NCBI RefSeq assembly: GCF_022201045.2
Contig: NC_068561.1
Location: forward strand, 22,016,501-22,080,500
Source of the DNA: Citrus sinensis
Lineage: Eukaryota > Streptophyta > Magnoliopsida > Sapindales > Rutaceae
Length of the DNA: 64,000 nt
Direction of reading: 5' to 3'
Shown here: in pieces, positions 48,242 through 60,487 of the stretch
Layout: the number at the start of each line of letters is the position of its first letter
Numbering within the stretch: position 1 is the first letter of the stretch
Program-made: the position numbers and the translations under genes
Notes under the pieces: model-generated
Told to the model about the DNA's origin: nothing
What the model saw: the letters and a program-made list of their open reading frames with translations, nothing else
Database searches by the model: none

Positions 48242-48410
48242 ATTTTGTAGCTTGAACCTTTGGCCGTATTTGAGATGTCATATGTTACTGTTCTCTCTTT
48301 TTTTCTTTCTTAAATTTATTTTAAATGAATCATTGGTTGTCCAAGGTACTTGATTTAAAACTGCCAATATGTTCGTTTGGCTTCAGGCTTCAGGCACCAA
48401 TTTCTAACAA

Positions 48411-48668
48411 ATGAAAGATGAAGAAAATCCCAGAATTTGGAATCAGTATCCGAAGAAATTAAAGATTCATGTTATCGATTATCTCAAAGTATCTATGAAA
48501 AATTTATTAACAAAACTTAGCATGAAAGAAAGATTGACTGCATTATTCCAAGAGCAGTACTCAACTGCCCAATCGTTCATAGAACAATATTCATCACTTT
48601 ATGGTATCTTAAAAATTTTCTTCAGCACCTTAACCAAGTTCCAGTCTTTACGAGACATATCATCCTGA
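48411..48668 (+). CDS. Unidentified 85-codon frame within the Pack-MULE
   Basis: An ATG-initiated frame encodes MKDEENPRIWNQYPKKLKIH and continues with a Lys/Ser/Leu-rich, probably helical stretch (NLLTKLSMKERLTALFQEQY). No family is recognised. It may be a captured exon fragment or chance. There is no evidence of expression. Confidence 0.25.
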   Translation: MKDEENPRIWNQYPKKLKIHVIDYLKVSMKNLLTKLSMKERLTALFQEQYSTAQSFIEQYSSLYGILKIFFSTLTKFQSLRDISS

Positions 48669-48783
48669 AAATTTGAAGCAACCGTAAGCAGACCAATATT
48701 ACTGACATTTACCCCGTAAGCAGACCAACAAATTCAAAATTTGGAAAAACTGGATGCAAAAACATAAAGAATATAGGGTGCGA

Positions 48784-48910
48784 GAGGCTTGCTGTCGCAC
48801 CAAATTGGTGCGGCAGTAGGGCGCTGTCGCACCAAAATTGGTGCGACAGTGGGGCGCGCATGCGCCCGCGCTGCTGCCCAGCGATGGGCGCGCGCGCGCG
48901 CTGCCCCCAT
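48784..48910. repeat. GC-rich island with degenerate palindromes and alternating GC
   Basis: Three degenerate copies of the GGTGCGACAG/CTGTCGCACC motif (48784-48852) run into GGGGCGCGCATGCGCCCGCG and later GGGCGCGCGCGCGCGCTG. The alternating purine-pyrimidine GC tract could adopt Z-DNA. It belongs to the Pack-MULE interior. Confidence 0.75.
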
Positions 48911-49341
48911 CCCCCCTCCCTCCCCACAACACTCAAAAATCCAAAAACAATACTCCCAAAACACCACCAACCACCACAAACACCACCACCACCACCATTA
49001 TTCTCAAACTACAACCATTATTATTCTAAAATTTCATTTGAAATTAATGAAAATAAAAAAAATGGCTAATCTAGGTTTTGTTGAAAGTTGTAGATTGTAG
49101 ATCGGACGTCGATGAAAGATGGAGCCACCGCCGACGAGGGCTGATGTTGCCGCCGATGATGGGAGTTGGTTCGGTTTGGGAGAGATGAGTGAAAGGGAGT
49201 GTTGGGGGAGAGATGAGGGAGAGGGGTATTTTGGTCTCAAAGCTTGTTTTATGGCTAATGTTGATAGAAATTTGTTTGGGGGGTTAAGATGAAAAAAACC
49301 AAAACTTTAATGGTTATTAGTGTAAATTTCCCTTACATATT

Positions 49342-49923
49342 ACAATAGTTCCATATTATGGCAAACCTTAAGGAGTTCCAATGAAAGTGTCACAGTCTCT
49401 CATAAAGTCATAATATGGATATGCACGTGTACTCTGTTACCACATGGGTGATTTCTTTTTTTTTTTTTGCCATTTTTTTAATCTTTTGTCGTTACATCAC
49501 TACTACTATCATTTTCGTAAGTGCAATATTTTAGGTGAATAAATAAATAAATGAAACATATATAACCAGCCAGGTTAGTTGAGTCGAGACATAACTAGGT
49601 AAAACAGCTCAGCACCATTTCCTGGATTAATGTGGCAACTGTCTTTTTATTACAAACCAATTTGAGGACAAAATATTATAGTACTATATAAATAAATATA
49701 AAGCTAGAAATCTGAGGATCAGTAAGATAATTTTGGTTACGATCTCATGAAATCTTACTTGGCATCACAATTTCTTTCTATATGTGCGAATTATAAATGG
49801 ACAAAATACCGTAATATTATATAAATATAAAGTTAGATTATATTTTTGTCAACGTGACACCCATCAATACTTATTATAATATGCAAGTGTAACAAAGTTC
49901 TTGATAACTCCAATTTGTCTTCT

Positions 49924-49959
<36 letters not shown>

Positions 49960-50671
49960 CCTTGCTATTACTAATGTTACCATATGATTTGAGTTGGTAT
50001 TTGGATAAATGTGAGATGTGGGAAAATAGATCACCACAAAAATGAAGAAAGGGTTTTGCCTCTGGGTTGTTGTTGTTTGTAGGTGTCAATTGCTAAATGA
50101 AAGATTGATTGATGGATTTTAATTCAATTCATTTTCTTCCAGAGTTAGGTTTTGCAAGAAGTCAGTCACTGTCTCATGCTTTTCACTTCCTATTGAATCA
50201 TTTTCCCTCCTATTTCATTTCTTTCATTTCTTTTATTAGAGAAAAAAAACAAAAATATTTCAAGTCGACTTGAACCCTCTCTTTCTCTCTCAGAGCTAAT
50301 TATTTAGCAAGAAGAGTTCTATTGCATGAAGAAAATTCAATACTTGGATATTTACAACATTATCTTTTTTAAAAAAAAAAAAAAAAAAAAAGGGAACCAG
50401 TTACTATCAAATTGTCGATAATTTTTCCAACTTAGTAACATCAATCAAAATGATAATTTTTCAACTTAGTAACATCAATCAAAATGTTGTATGATATTTC
50501 GATTTATAACTCTCTATAAACCCATTCCTTCTCTTTTTCCAAATTGTTCTTCATTTTCCAAACACAAAAAAAAAAAAAAAAAAATTTACAAAAAGGAAAG
50601 TCAAAAAATGGCCAATTGCACCACTTTTACTTTCACTTATAGTAAAGCATGGAAGACTGCACGTGCTCTTT

Positions 50672-50759
<88 letters not shown>

Positions 50760-51189
50760 TTTTTTCTTCAAAGAAAAGACACACACACAGTGTCTTTTAC
50801 AATAGTCGATTAACTAATAACATATATAGTTTAGTTATTTACCATGGCTCGCATGTGATATATATGCATTTATATATAAAATATTAAAAAGATTGCGGGC
50901 TAAACTTATAGCTAGGCCAAAATTATTACAACTATGTTTGATGTTTAAACTAATTAATTACTGGCTGGGGTTTAATCAGCATAATAATAATAATTCATTA
51001 ATATCGAGCTTGAGAGAAATTGCATGTGCTAAGCACATCTTGTTAATTTATATTAATATGATCGACTGAATGAAGACAGTACATGAACAAACCTTTTCGC
51101 TTTTTTGCTTTTTAAAAATTAATTATACACTTTGATAAGCGATTAATTAATTATTTATTATATTAAATAAACTATTTATTTAAGTAAAA

Positions 51190-51224
<35 letters not shown>

Positions 51225-54200
51225 TATTATCTTTCAGTTATAACTAACATAGGGACATGTTACACATGTACAAATTTAATTGGGATAGATGTTTATGGAT
51301 ACTCTCTGTAATGTCATTAATTTACTAAATTGATATCTATTAGATATAGTCTTTTTAGAGCTCTTTTTTTTTTTTGTTGGGAAAAAAGTATTATCGTAAC
51401 AACCAGTATCGATTTGAGCAATGCTAGGTAGTTAAGTAATTTTATAAGGTACAAAATTCATCTTTTAATAGATAGGGGACACATGATATTTAAATTCAAA
51501 TAAAAATTCAAATGTTGAGACCCCTAGTATTGTTGTATCAATTTAGGTATGAGTCAGTTCCAACAACCAATTTTTTATACTATTGAATGAACAGACACCC
51601 ACATTTGAGTGCAATTACTTATAATAAAATATGCACATGCCTTCATTTTGTTTTCTTAAGTGATTTAAATAATTTATAAGAGATTTATATATTAACCTAG
51701 CCACTTCCACATTTCCAAATAAAAGAAATAGTAAGATAAATTGCTAAAGCCTAAAAACAAACAAGTTTTACACCATAAAATTTAAGTTATTGGGTAAGAG
51801 CTAGTCGAACATCAATAATGTTAAAGAAAAATTTTAATATATAATCATTTTACGGATTGACTTATGGGTCCATTAATTATGTGATGTTAATTTAAAATAA
51901 ATCAAATTTTCTCATTTCATTCTTTTAAGGAAATTATTATTATTATTTACAACTTTTTTTTCCCCACTTTTTGCTTTGTTTATAGCTTCTGTGAGTTGGG
52001 GTGAACTATATATCCTTGGAGCTATAACTGAAGTAAGGTTTAAAAAGTTATGTTCGCAAAATGATGAGCTTTGATTGAAGATACTTTTGTCGCATAGCTA
52101 ATTTGATCATCTTCAGAATGACAAATATGGATAACGAGCCTTTTCATGTAGTGATTTCAAAATTAATCTTTCTTTAGAGAATATTCTGTACTGGTCTTGA
52201 AGCACTTACATCCTTCCAAGATTTTGGTCTTAATTACTAATTAGAATCCTATAAAGTGAGATTAATTTTAATCTGTTATTAGCACGGGGATTAATAATGA
52301 TGTTGAGAGAGTTCACATCCACCCACCTCTTGAAACACTATTTTGTGAACCTTTTTTATGTTGGACATTTGTACCTAAAAGCTAGCTTGTTTTATTCACA
52401 TGGAACAATCCAAAGTGGATTGATTATTAAAATTAGTTTTAGTCAAAGAATATGATTATATTTTAATTGCGTTAATATTGCGGCCTATATTGGAGAAACA
52501 TTAATACATTTGAGGAGAGCATAATACAAACATTGTAAATCATATAATGGATGGTCCAATTATGTTGGAACTGCTTCAAGTGGAGCGCTAATGATAATCA
52601 TACGATCATACAGATAAATATTAAATCTACACTTACTGTTATGATCTAACGGTCATCATCAATACTATACGACATAACAACTCCACCAGAACTGCTGCCT
52701 TAGAAAATTTACGTAGAAATTAACTAAAGTAAATTAAAATCTTTATCTTTACTGTCGAAGAAAATAATAAAGATCTTATCTTTTTTTATAATTTTTTTTT
52801 TGTTGGAACTACAGAGTTTCTCTATGCCTCAAAATAATTCCAGTCTCACACCACAATGGAGTAAACACTGTTTCAGATAAAAGAAAATAAAGTTAAATTT
52901 AAGCTCATTTTATCCCCCCACCCAAAAAAAAAAAAAGGATATTTGATAAAATCAAACATTCTTCAAATTTTGCTTGACAGCTACTTAGTGATACCATCTC
53001 ACTTCAGCTACAACGATCAAACCTACAACTTCGAAAATCACAAACATATTATTTCATATTCACAATTTAAAAGCCAATTGGAGTACTTCAAATAAATAAT
53101 TTAATTTGGTTCCGGTATCAAGCGGTCTCTGTTGTGCCATGTGTCCTAAAAATTTGTAAGATTTTAATTCAAGTCAAAGTCAATGTTTTTTTTTCTTTAT
53201 ATTTAACCAAAGGGCATATTAGTAACTGCAACAAAAAGATAATTTTTCATTCATATCTAAGCATACATTTATACAATATTGGGATCCAAATGACCGTTTG
53301 AACAAAGCTTGAGAGTCCCGATTTTATTCTTCCTTATCCTTAAAACAATATAGCAAAATGTTCTTCCATAAGTGAGACCTGAAAAAAAAAACTTATTATT
53401 TGCTGCCATACTTGAATGAAGAGATGATGATGTGGTATGTAACATGTTTGGTATCAAAGAATTCACCAACTAATAATAATAATAATAATAAATAAAAGAA
53501 CGTAGGCTGAAGAAATGGGGATGGGGTTGCGCTGCTGAAGGTAAGATGTGTTTAGGCCATTTGTCTTATCACCTATCAGGGTGTCTTTGAAGATAAATTT
53601 TTGTTTATTTATTTATGTTTGGATTTGGTTTCTTTGAACAGATGCTAGCATAACATTTTTGGGTAGCATTAATTTACAAACATTAAAAAACATGACCGCA
53701 AAAGGCTTGGCCCATATGTTTTTCGGCATCTGTATAAGGGCTGGTCTGGGGTCGCAATCCCATGGCATGCCCCATTTTTTCTATTAATTCTCTCTCCATA
53801 TATGTCTTCATTTACATCACAATAATAAATTAATCAGTAGCTATTTTCTTTCCCCCCCCCCCAAAAAAAAAAAAAAAACAAAAATATAATAATAATTATT
53901 ATAATAACAAATCTAGCCAAACACTCCATGCATGTAGAATCTGTGATTCGTGCATAAATTTAGTACAGAAAATCAAAAACGGGAAGAGGACACATAAAGA
54001 AAGGGAAATGAGGATATGGGGTAGCTGCTACTGCTTGATTAAGATAAAGAAAGTATTAAGTGCAGGAATTGTTTACAACACTTCCAAAATTTGCTAAGAA
54101 TTTTGTCAAATGCTTCTTCTGAAAACAGCATATTCTCACCTAACGCGAATTGATGCATTACATCCATTATATCTCCTTCGGAGAACTTATGTATTTGGAC

Positions 54201-56296
54201 ACTAATTTTCTTCACAATCGATCAAACTTTCTTCGGATAATCCATCAATACGACTTGTCAGCTATCATTCATTTATCACTCTTGTTGTCCGTTCCGTGTT
54301 ACATGCAGTGTTGCTAGCGAGAAGATGTAACCACCGCTCTGTACGCACTACAAATCAAGGATAACAACTCATGCTTGGGATTTGATATGATGCTAATCTC
54401 ATGTTTTACATTCTATTCTCAACTTTATAAATTAATCTGTCTTTCATCTTTGTCCACTTGTCGACGAGTGAAAGAAAACCAATTACTAATATTTATATAT
54501 GTACACCTATCATGTCACATCTCGCGTTACTAATGAATTGATGAGTACTAAATTATTTATTAATTTTTTTCAGAGTTGTCCTAAAATTACATATTCAATC
54601 AATGTCGAATTATTTCCCTCGCTCAACCTAGTCTTTATCACTTGAAACGGTGGAGCGAACCTCAATAATCATACATGAATTGGTCATGATATTATATAAT
54701 AGCTTTTGAGTCTAACTCATATTGAAAAACTATCTTATGAATTGAGGCTTTTTTTTTTTTTTTTTTTCCTTGGGTCCAAACTCACATACTTAGTGAAGGA
54801 ACTATTTTCGATCTAGATGTGAATGATCTCCTTCACTTTATGTATAGGCAAGAAAAGAAAATCTTTGAAGCCGATCGAATGATCCGTGGTTCTGTTAGCG
54901 TAAAGTCCAAAGCAGATATAATATAATGTACAATATGCATTCGGTTATCAGACTTACATACAACGACACATAAATCGATCCCTTTAATTTATTTGTTTGA
55001 AAGAAAAAGAGAAAGAGAGATCCTAGTATAGGTTGGCTACGTGAAGGGCAGGATTCACAAATTCATGTGGTAGGCTACTTTTTAGTGAACACACACTGTG
55101 GTGGTTACGTTGAGACGGGGAACAAGTTAGGCCAGGAGATTGAATATTGTAAGAAGACATTAGACATGTCACTGCCCACTGGCCTAGCCAAGGCCAGCGA
55201 TGATATGGGCGTATAGAATGGAGTCGAAGTGCTTCAATTCGACTACTCATTCAATTAATAATCCTAACTCCTGTGCCTCTTGATAAGCTAGACGTCCACA
55301 TGCCTTTGGAAGATGTTACAAAACATTAGGTTTGTCGTAATTGACAAATGCTAGGAGACATGCTATAAAAGCTGCCTCATCACCGTCAACCATACGCTCA
55401 TGCATGCATCATTCCCTGTGATGGCGAACTTGGATGTACATATATTAGCATCTGTTTGTAAGTTTCTTTGTCTTTTTTTTTTTTTTTTTTTCCCTCTTCA
55501 TATCCTAACATTTTAAATAAATGAAAAATCCGAATTGGTCCGAGCGTATAAATACGAATGATATGTTTAAGGCAATAATATTTTGTATGAATATTATGAT
55601 ACATGTTAACACGTTACAAACCAATTTTTTTTTTCCTTCTCTTTTTTCGAAGAAAAATGAATATACATTTCTTTATTTTAATTATAATAGGCTTAATTAG
55701 TTTAGTTGATAAAATCTCTTACAAATAAAATCTTAGTTTAAAAAGAAAATGTTTTAAAGGTGTTGGGAACGAAAATACTTTAGTTGCGTTTATCATTTTA
55801 TCCTTAATACCAAAAAAAAAAAAAAACTCAGACATTTAAAAAAAATTTTAACTAAAACATTACATAAAAATTAATTTTAGAAGATTCAAATAAGCACACT
55901 ATTCTTAGATAATTTAATTAAAGTTGCAGTTTTTGCTTCTCATAAGACCAAGACAGAAAGGAGGGCGCTGTATGGTTGCAATACAGCCACTAAGGATAAA
56001 TTTTGTCGTATTGGGCTAGCCCAGCCCATTGAAACCAACTTCTTTAATTATTGGGCATGTGTCATGTTTCGGCCTAGTACAACGAAAGTTTATGAAACCC
56101 ATTGTTTGCTGTCTTGGGTTAAACTTGTAAATAAACCAAACTGCCAAAGCCCAAGTGCAAAACCGAATTAAAAAGAGTTTCAGTTCATGTCGGTCCGGAC
56201 AATACAAAATGAAAATGCTATAATTTATTTATTTATTTATTAATCCTAATTTTAAATAAAGAATAAATGAGGCCATTTCCACGAGTTCATGTAGAT
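49342..56296. other. Long intergenic region without recognised genes
   Basis: Seven kilobases of AT-rich DNA. Microsatellites: CT repeat 49930-49955, about 26 ATT units at 50675-50754, TA repeat 51195-51221. A-runs lie at 50371-50390 and 50567-50584, and T-runs near 54748 and 55478. A frame at 50611 (MANCTTFTFTYSKAWKTARA) runs into the ATT repeat and is not credible. A TATAAAA at about 55364 precedes a short frame at 55422 (MANLDVHILASVCKFLCL), also not accepted as a gene. No tRNA or known miRNA was recognised. Confidence 0.5.
50675..50754. repeat. ATT trinucleotide microsatellite (about 26 units)
   Basis: Uninterrupted ATT repeats for about 80 bases, likely to vary in length between individuals. 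Adjacent plus-strand frames read poly-Leu or poly-Tyr only because of the repeat. Confidence 0.95.
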
Positions 56297-56304
56297 TATA
56301 TAAA
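56297..56304 (+). promoter_or_regulatory. Possible TATA box of the AXY9-like gene
   Basis: TATATAAA lies 398 bases before the start codon. The distance would need a long leader, so the assignment is tentative. Confidence 0.3.
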
Positions 56305-56694
56305 CACGCGAGACATTACACGTCTCAAATGTTCTGGAACGCCTATGAGTTTTAACTTGATGAACTTAACCGGTCCGGTGATGTGATGTCTGCGCATGTT
56401 AGGAAGAGAATAATAACGAGGAGGCTAACGTGAGCTGACATCTGAAGCAGAAGGGAAAACCGAAAAAGAAAAAGAAAAGAAAAACATTCAGAAAACCAAA
56501 TAAACAAACACGTCAATGGCTGCGGTTATCCCATCAATTCCTCCTCACTTACTTGCTTGAGTCAAAAGGCAGAGAGGAACACAGTGACAGATCTATCCAT
56601 CTCTCTCTTCTTCGCCAACCAACAACTGTAACAAGATACCTCTCAGAAATGCAAGAATCAATACCAGGGATCTGAAAAAGAAAGAAAGAAAGAA

Positions 56695-57795
56695 ATGGTT
56701 GGGGGAGTTCAAATAGGAGCACTTGCGGCGTGCGTAGTGCTGTTCGTGCCCATGGTAATGGCCGGTTGGCATTTGAGCCGCAACAAGATGTTGTTCTTTG
56801 GTTGCTCTTTGTTCATTACTCTGGCGGTATGTGTCCATTTGACTCCCTATTTCCCTTCTGTTTCTGATTTTGCCACTTCCTTTTCCTCCTTCGTTGTATT
56901 TGATCATCGAGACTCTTGTATTAATTTGGTCAATCAAATCATTTGGGATGTTAAACCTACACATCGTGTCGTTAATAACACAAGTTTCACTCCGAATTAT
57001 TATTATGAGAAGAACTGGGATTGGCTCAAATCCAGAAAACTCGATGCTTGTGAGTTTCAAAAGTTGGATAAATCGGATGCTTCCGATTTGTTAAACGGCT
57101 CCTGGGTTGTTGTGGCTGGTGATTCCCAGGCTCGCTTGCTTGTAGTCTCTTTACTTCGTTTGGTTTTGGATCAAGAACGTGTGGATTCCATTAGGGGTGA
57201 TTTGTTTAAGAGACATAGTGATTATGACATTGTGATTGATGAGATTGGTATGAAGTTGGATTTTATCTGGGCTCCTTTTGAGACCAATTTAACTGACTTG
57301 GTTATCAAGTTCAAGGAGAAAAGGAAATACCCGGATGTTCTAGTGATGGGCACTGGGCTATGGCATATGTTACATGTCGCTAATGCTTCGGATTATGGCA
57401 TTTCTTTGCGATCGTTGAAAAGCTCTGTGGTTTCATTGTTACCGTTTTCTCCGGAACTGGGTACTGATGGGCCAGTGACTGGTTCTGTTTCTATTAGATC
57501 GCCGCATTTGTTTTGGCTTGGCATGCCGATGTTGATAAATGGGATGTTGAATACGGAGGAAAAGAGGCTGAAGATGAATGATCTTATGTGGCATGCGTAT
57601 GATAGGGCGCTTGGAGACAGTAAGCTCTTGCGCCAAACCGGTGGTCCACTTGTATTGCTTGATATTCAGTCTTTGACTTGGAATTGTGGGCCTAGGTGCA
57701 CGCTTGATGGCATGCACTATGATGCCGCAGTTTATGATGCCGCCGTTCATATCATGCTAAATGCATTGCTCATTGAATCTCACCAGAGGCTTTGA
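56695..57795 (+). CDS. AXY9: AXY9-like xyloglucan O-acetylation protein (GDS/PC-esterase type)
   Basis: A single exon encodes 366 residues that match my memory of Arabidopsis ALTERED XYLOGLUCAN 9 almost throughout. It is a Golgi protein needed for O-acetylation of xyloglucan and xylan, thought to make or pass on an acetylated intermediate to TBL acetyltransferases. Two hydrophobic segments (about 8-24 and 33-50) anchor the N-terminus. The lumenal domain has the nucleophile motif GDS (142-144, in VVAGDSQAR) and the DxxH motif D338-H341 (TLDGMHYD), so the catalytic residues look complete. The start is preceded by GAAAGAAAGAAAGAA, and the protein begins MVGGVQIGALAACVVLFVPM as in the family. The neighbour EXPA13 is its neighbour in Arabidopsis too. 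Confidence 0.94.
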   Translation: MVGGVQIGALAACVVLFVPMVMAGWHLSRNKMLFFGCSLFITLAVCVHLTPYFPSVSDFATSFSSFVVFDHRDSCINLVNQIIWDVKPTHRVVNNTSFTPNYYYEKNWDWLKSRKLDACEFQKLDKSDASDLLNGSWVVVAGDSQARLLVVSLLRLVLDQERVDSIRGDLFKRHSDYDIVIDEIGMKLDFIWAPFETNLTDLVIKFKEKRKYPDVLVMGTGLWHMLHVANASDYGISLRSLKSSVVSLLPFSPELGTDGPVTGSVSIRSPHLFWLGMPMLINGMLNTEEKRLKMNDLMWHAYDRALGDSKLLRQTGGPLVLLDIQSLTWNCGPRCTLDGMHYDAAVYDAAVHIMLNALLIESHQRL

Positions 57796-60487
57796 AAGTT
57801 TTAGTTTCTGCTTTCTTTTATACGGATGCGGGTTTTTGCACGGAGTATACACACGAGCTTCCTATCAACTCCAAGACAGTGACTCTTAATTGAGGCTAAA
57901 CACTTCCCTTCTGTTTTGTATATTTGATTCTTTCCAGGTTCTTCCTGCAGCTTCTGATTAACTTACAAGTAAAATTTTGTATTAGTTTACACACACTGAA
58001 ATTCTTTTTTCTTTTTTCCCCTTTTTTACTTGTTTAGATATGTTGGAATAGTGAATACTCACAACATTGCTTTTCTTTAGTCAATAATGGGGTAATTGAA
58101 TTCTCAAGTTCATTTTTTTATGGAAATGGAGTTGTTTGTTCCATTCAATAGTAAATACATGCTTTCTTTATCTTTGTTTGAATAGTGAATACTCACAACA
58201 TTGCTTTTCTTTAGTCAACGTTGCTCTTCTTTTGTTCCATTCAATTGTATTGTCACCTTTCAGCTGCGGGTTGATATCTAGTCAAGAAATCAGTGCTATA
58301 ATTTGGAACTGAAGAAAATATTCTAGTTGCATCCTATTTTTACAGATGTCTCTTTTGCTCTCATCATGCTTTGGCTTTCACCATATTGAGTTCTGCAAAC
58401 ATATATGCATGAAGTTCTTATTTGCTTCTCATTTTTCATCTATTAATTGCAATTGACATGTCATCTTGATTAGAATAGGGAATAAACGTGAGTTTGGTTT
58501 GATAAAGCTAACATACAAGTTTTTCATATTAAGTCTTTAATTGAGCTTGCAATTGGGATTGCTTGTTGAATAAGAATTTGATTTTTCATAATTGATCCAA
58601 AAAAAACTTAAATGTGAATTAGAAGATGGCAATTCTAGTTTATGTACCCACAAATGTCCAGACACAGAGAGAGAGAGAGAGAGAGAGCAATATTGGCAGA
58701 GAGAAAATATAGAAACTACATTGTTATTACCTTTATTACTTGTGAGAATAACGTAATATATAGGACATTAGGACTAGAATGCGGACAATGGGAATATCAG
58801 TGAACAAGTAACAGCTAGTAACTTCCTAGGGTTTCCTTTTTTTCACTTTAACAAAAGTGTCAGATTTTTGTGATTTAAAATTTTATCCACATTCTAAGCC
58901 GTTAGATTAAAGTAAATGGAAGTTTAGAACTTGATTCTTGTTTTAGTTTAAAATTTAAACTTAGAATAACCTGACTGGAGTATAGTAAAATGGGTCCCAT
59001 GGCTTACTTGGAGCTGGATGTTTGCTGGTCTAAGTATCGGACTAAGTGTTTCTTGATGCATGTGTATGACTTGTCAGGTTGTTATGCCAGGATAAATATA
59101 TGCATTTCAACATTCATAATATGATTGCTAATTGAATGGGGCTGATAAATCTTTTAACTTAAAATTTTGAAGAGAACTTTATGGTAAGAAGACTACTAAA
59201 GGTTTTATATTGTTACTCGTAACAAACAGAAACTGAACTGTAATATGTATGTACATGTATATGTATGTATGCGTGTGTATATAGCATTTGAGCAGCTCAT
59301 CTTCCGTCTCTGCATTGCATCTCTTTCCTTTTAGCAAGCTACTAGAAAGACTTGGCATTCAATTCTCTTTTTGCGTTACTGATGGCTGAACTTGTATAAC
59401 ATTTTATTTACTGATGGCTGAACTTGTATAACATTGGAAATAAAATGTATCTCATGGTACAAGTTATGGATGGTACAGTGTTTTCTGCTAGTTGGCAGCA
59501 ACATGTTGTTGGTTGACTTTTCAAGTAGGACATGGTGAAAAATTTATGTTGGTGAGTGAACAACCTTAATGATACCTATAGATTCCGTTTTAACTTTTTT
59601 TTTGGGAGAAGAGGTTTCGATTTACTTGATGACTTTAATTTGATTTCTTTCAGTTCCAAGTTAGTCTCTGAAACTCAGAGGCTGCTTCTTTAATTTCATA
59701 GGTGATAGATAGGTTGCCTCCAGGCTTGGTTGTATTTTGCATGGATTGTATGTTTTGCTTCTAAAGTTGTATATTTTCACACTGTCTAATAAATCTATCT
59801 GTATGATTTGGTTTTCCTCTTCACAGAAAATTGTGTGACTTATTTTGGTTATGCTGCAAACTGCTGGCTTCGGTTTGCATGTGGATCAGTGGATGTGCAA
59901 GTTCTGGAAAGTATTTTACCCATTCCCAGACAAATATATCTCTTTTGTGCACCTTTTGTCAAGATTGTTCACAGATTTGTACCAATCCTGTTTACATTGC
60001 AGAATCTATACTCTTCACTAATGTGAATCAGTAAGTTCGGTTCTGATGCTGGATGGTCACAGATGACTTTAAATATTTATGAGACTTAAAATTAGTCTGT
60101 TCATAGAAAAATGCTGCAAGTTATGTAACATATATCCGTTGTAAGGTAGCAATTTCCTGGTTTCGTATTAGTTGAGGATAAAAAAATTTTATTATTACTG
60201 TTGTCATGTTTCGAATAGATTTTCGGATCGCAGTGCTTTATGGGTAAACCCAAGCAATTGAGCAGAAGGGTTCCTAAATGTGCCTATTAAAGAAAGGGGT
60301 CTTAAAATGGAACAAAACAGAGGTACAAAAATCACAATAATTCACTGAATCATTACACCTTGAAGAATAGTATCTTCCCAGCAATAGAAAAACCCACCAT
60401 ACACCTTCCACCCGAATACAACCAAAAAAAAAAAAAAAAAAAAAACCTTCTTCTGTATACTTAATTAATTAAGTTATTGGTGCTAAT
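57796..60487. other. Intergenic between AXY9 and EXPA13, with small duplications
   Basis: Two copies of a 37-base segment, GAATAGTGAATACTCACAAC followed by ATTGCTTTTCTTTAGTC, start at about 58046 and 58182. A second pair, CTGATGGCTGAACTTGTATA, repeats in tandem at about 59379 and 59410. A GA repeat (58664-58687) and an A20-22 run (60424-60445) are also present. No credible gene; frames near 59.8 kb have no family features. Confidence 0.5.

Larger units (their letters stand above)
47241..49332. mobile_element. Non-autonomous Mutator-like element (Pack-MULE)
   Basis: A 2092-bp element has terminal inverted repeats of about 80 bp (47241-47320 and 49253-49332). Both start GGGAAATTTAC and end TTTCTATCAACATTAGCCA. 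A perfect 9-bp target duplication flanks it. No transposase was found. The interior instead holds a piece of an F-box/LRR gene (minus strand), a likely 3' end of another gene (plus strand), a further open frame, a palindromic 30-bp repeat array and a GC-rich island. That cargo is what defines a Pack-MULE. TIRs are similar but not identical (estimated 75-80% by eye), while the TSD is intact. It sits between the PRAF and AXY9 genes and interrupts neither. Confidence 0.88.

Noticed and set aside
50491-50887. Open frames rich in Leu or Tyr
   Set aside because: They are translations of the ATT microsatellite.
55190-55250. Small inverted repeat AGTCGAA/TTCGACT as a miRNA precursor
   Set aside because: The arms are only 7 bp and no known miRNA sequence is present.
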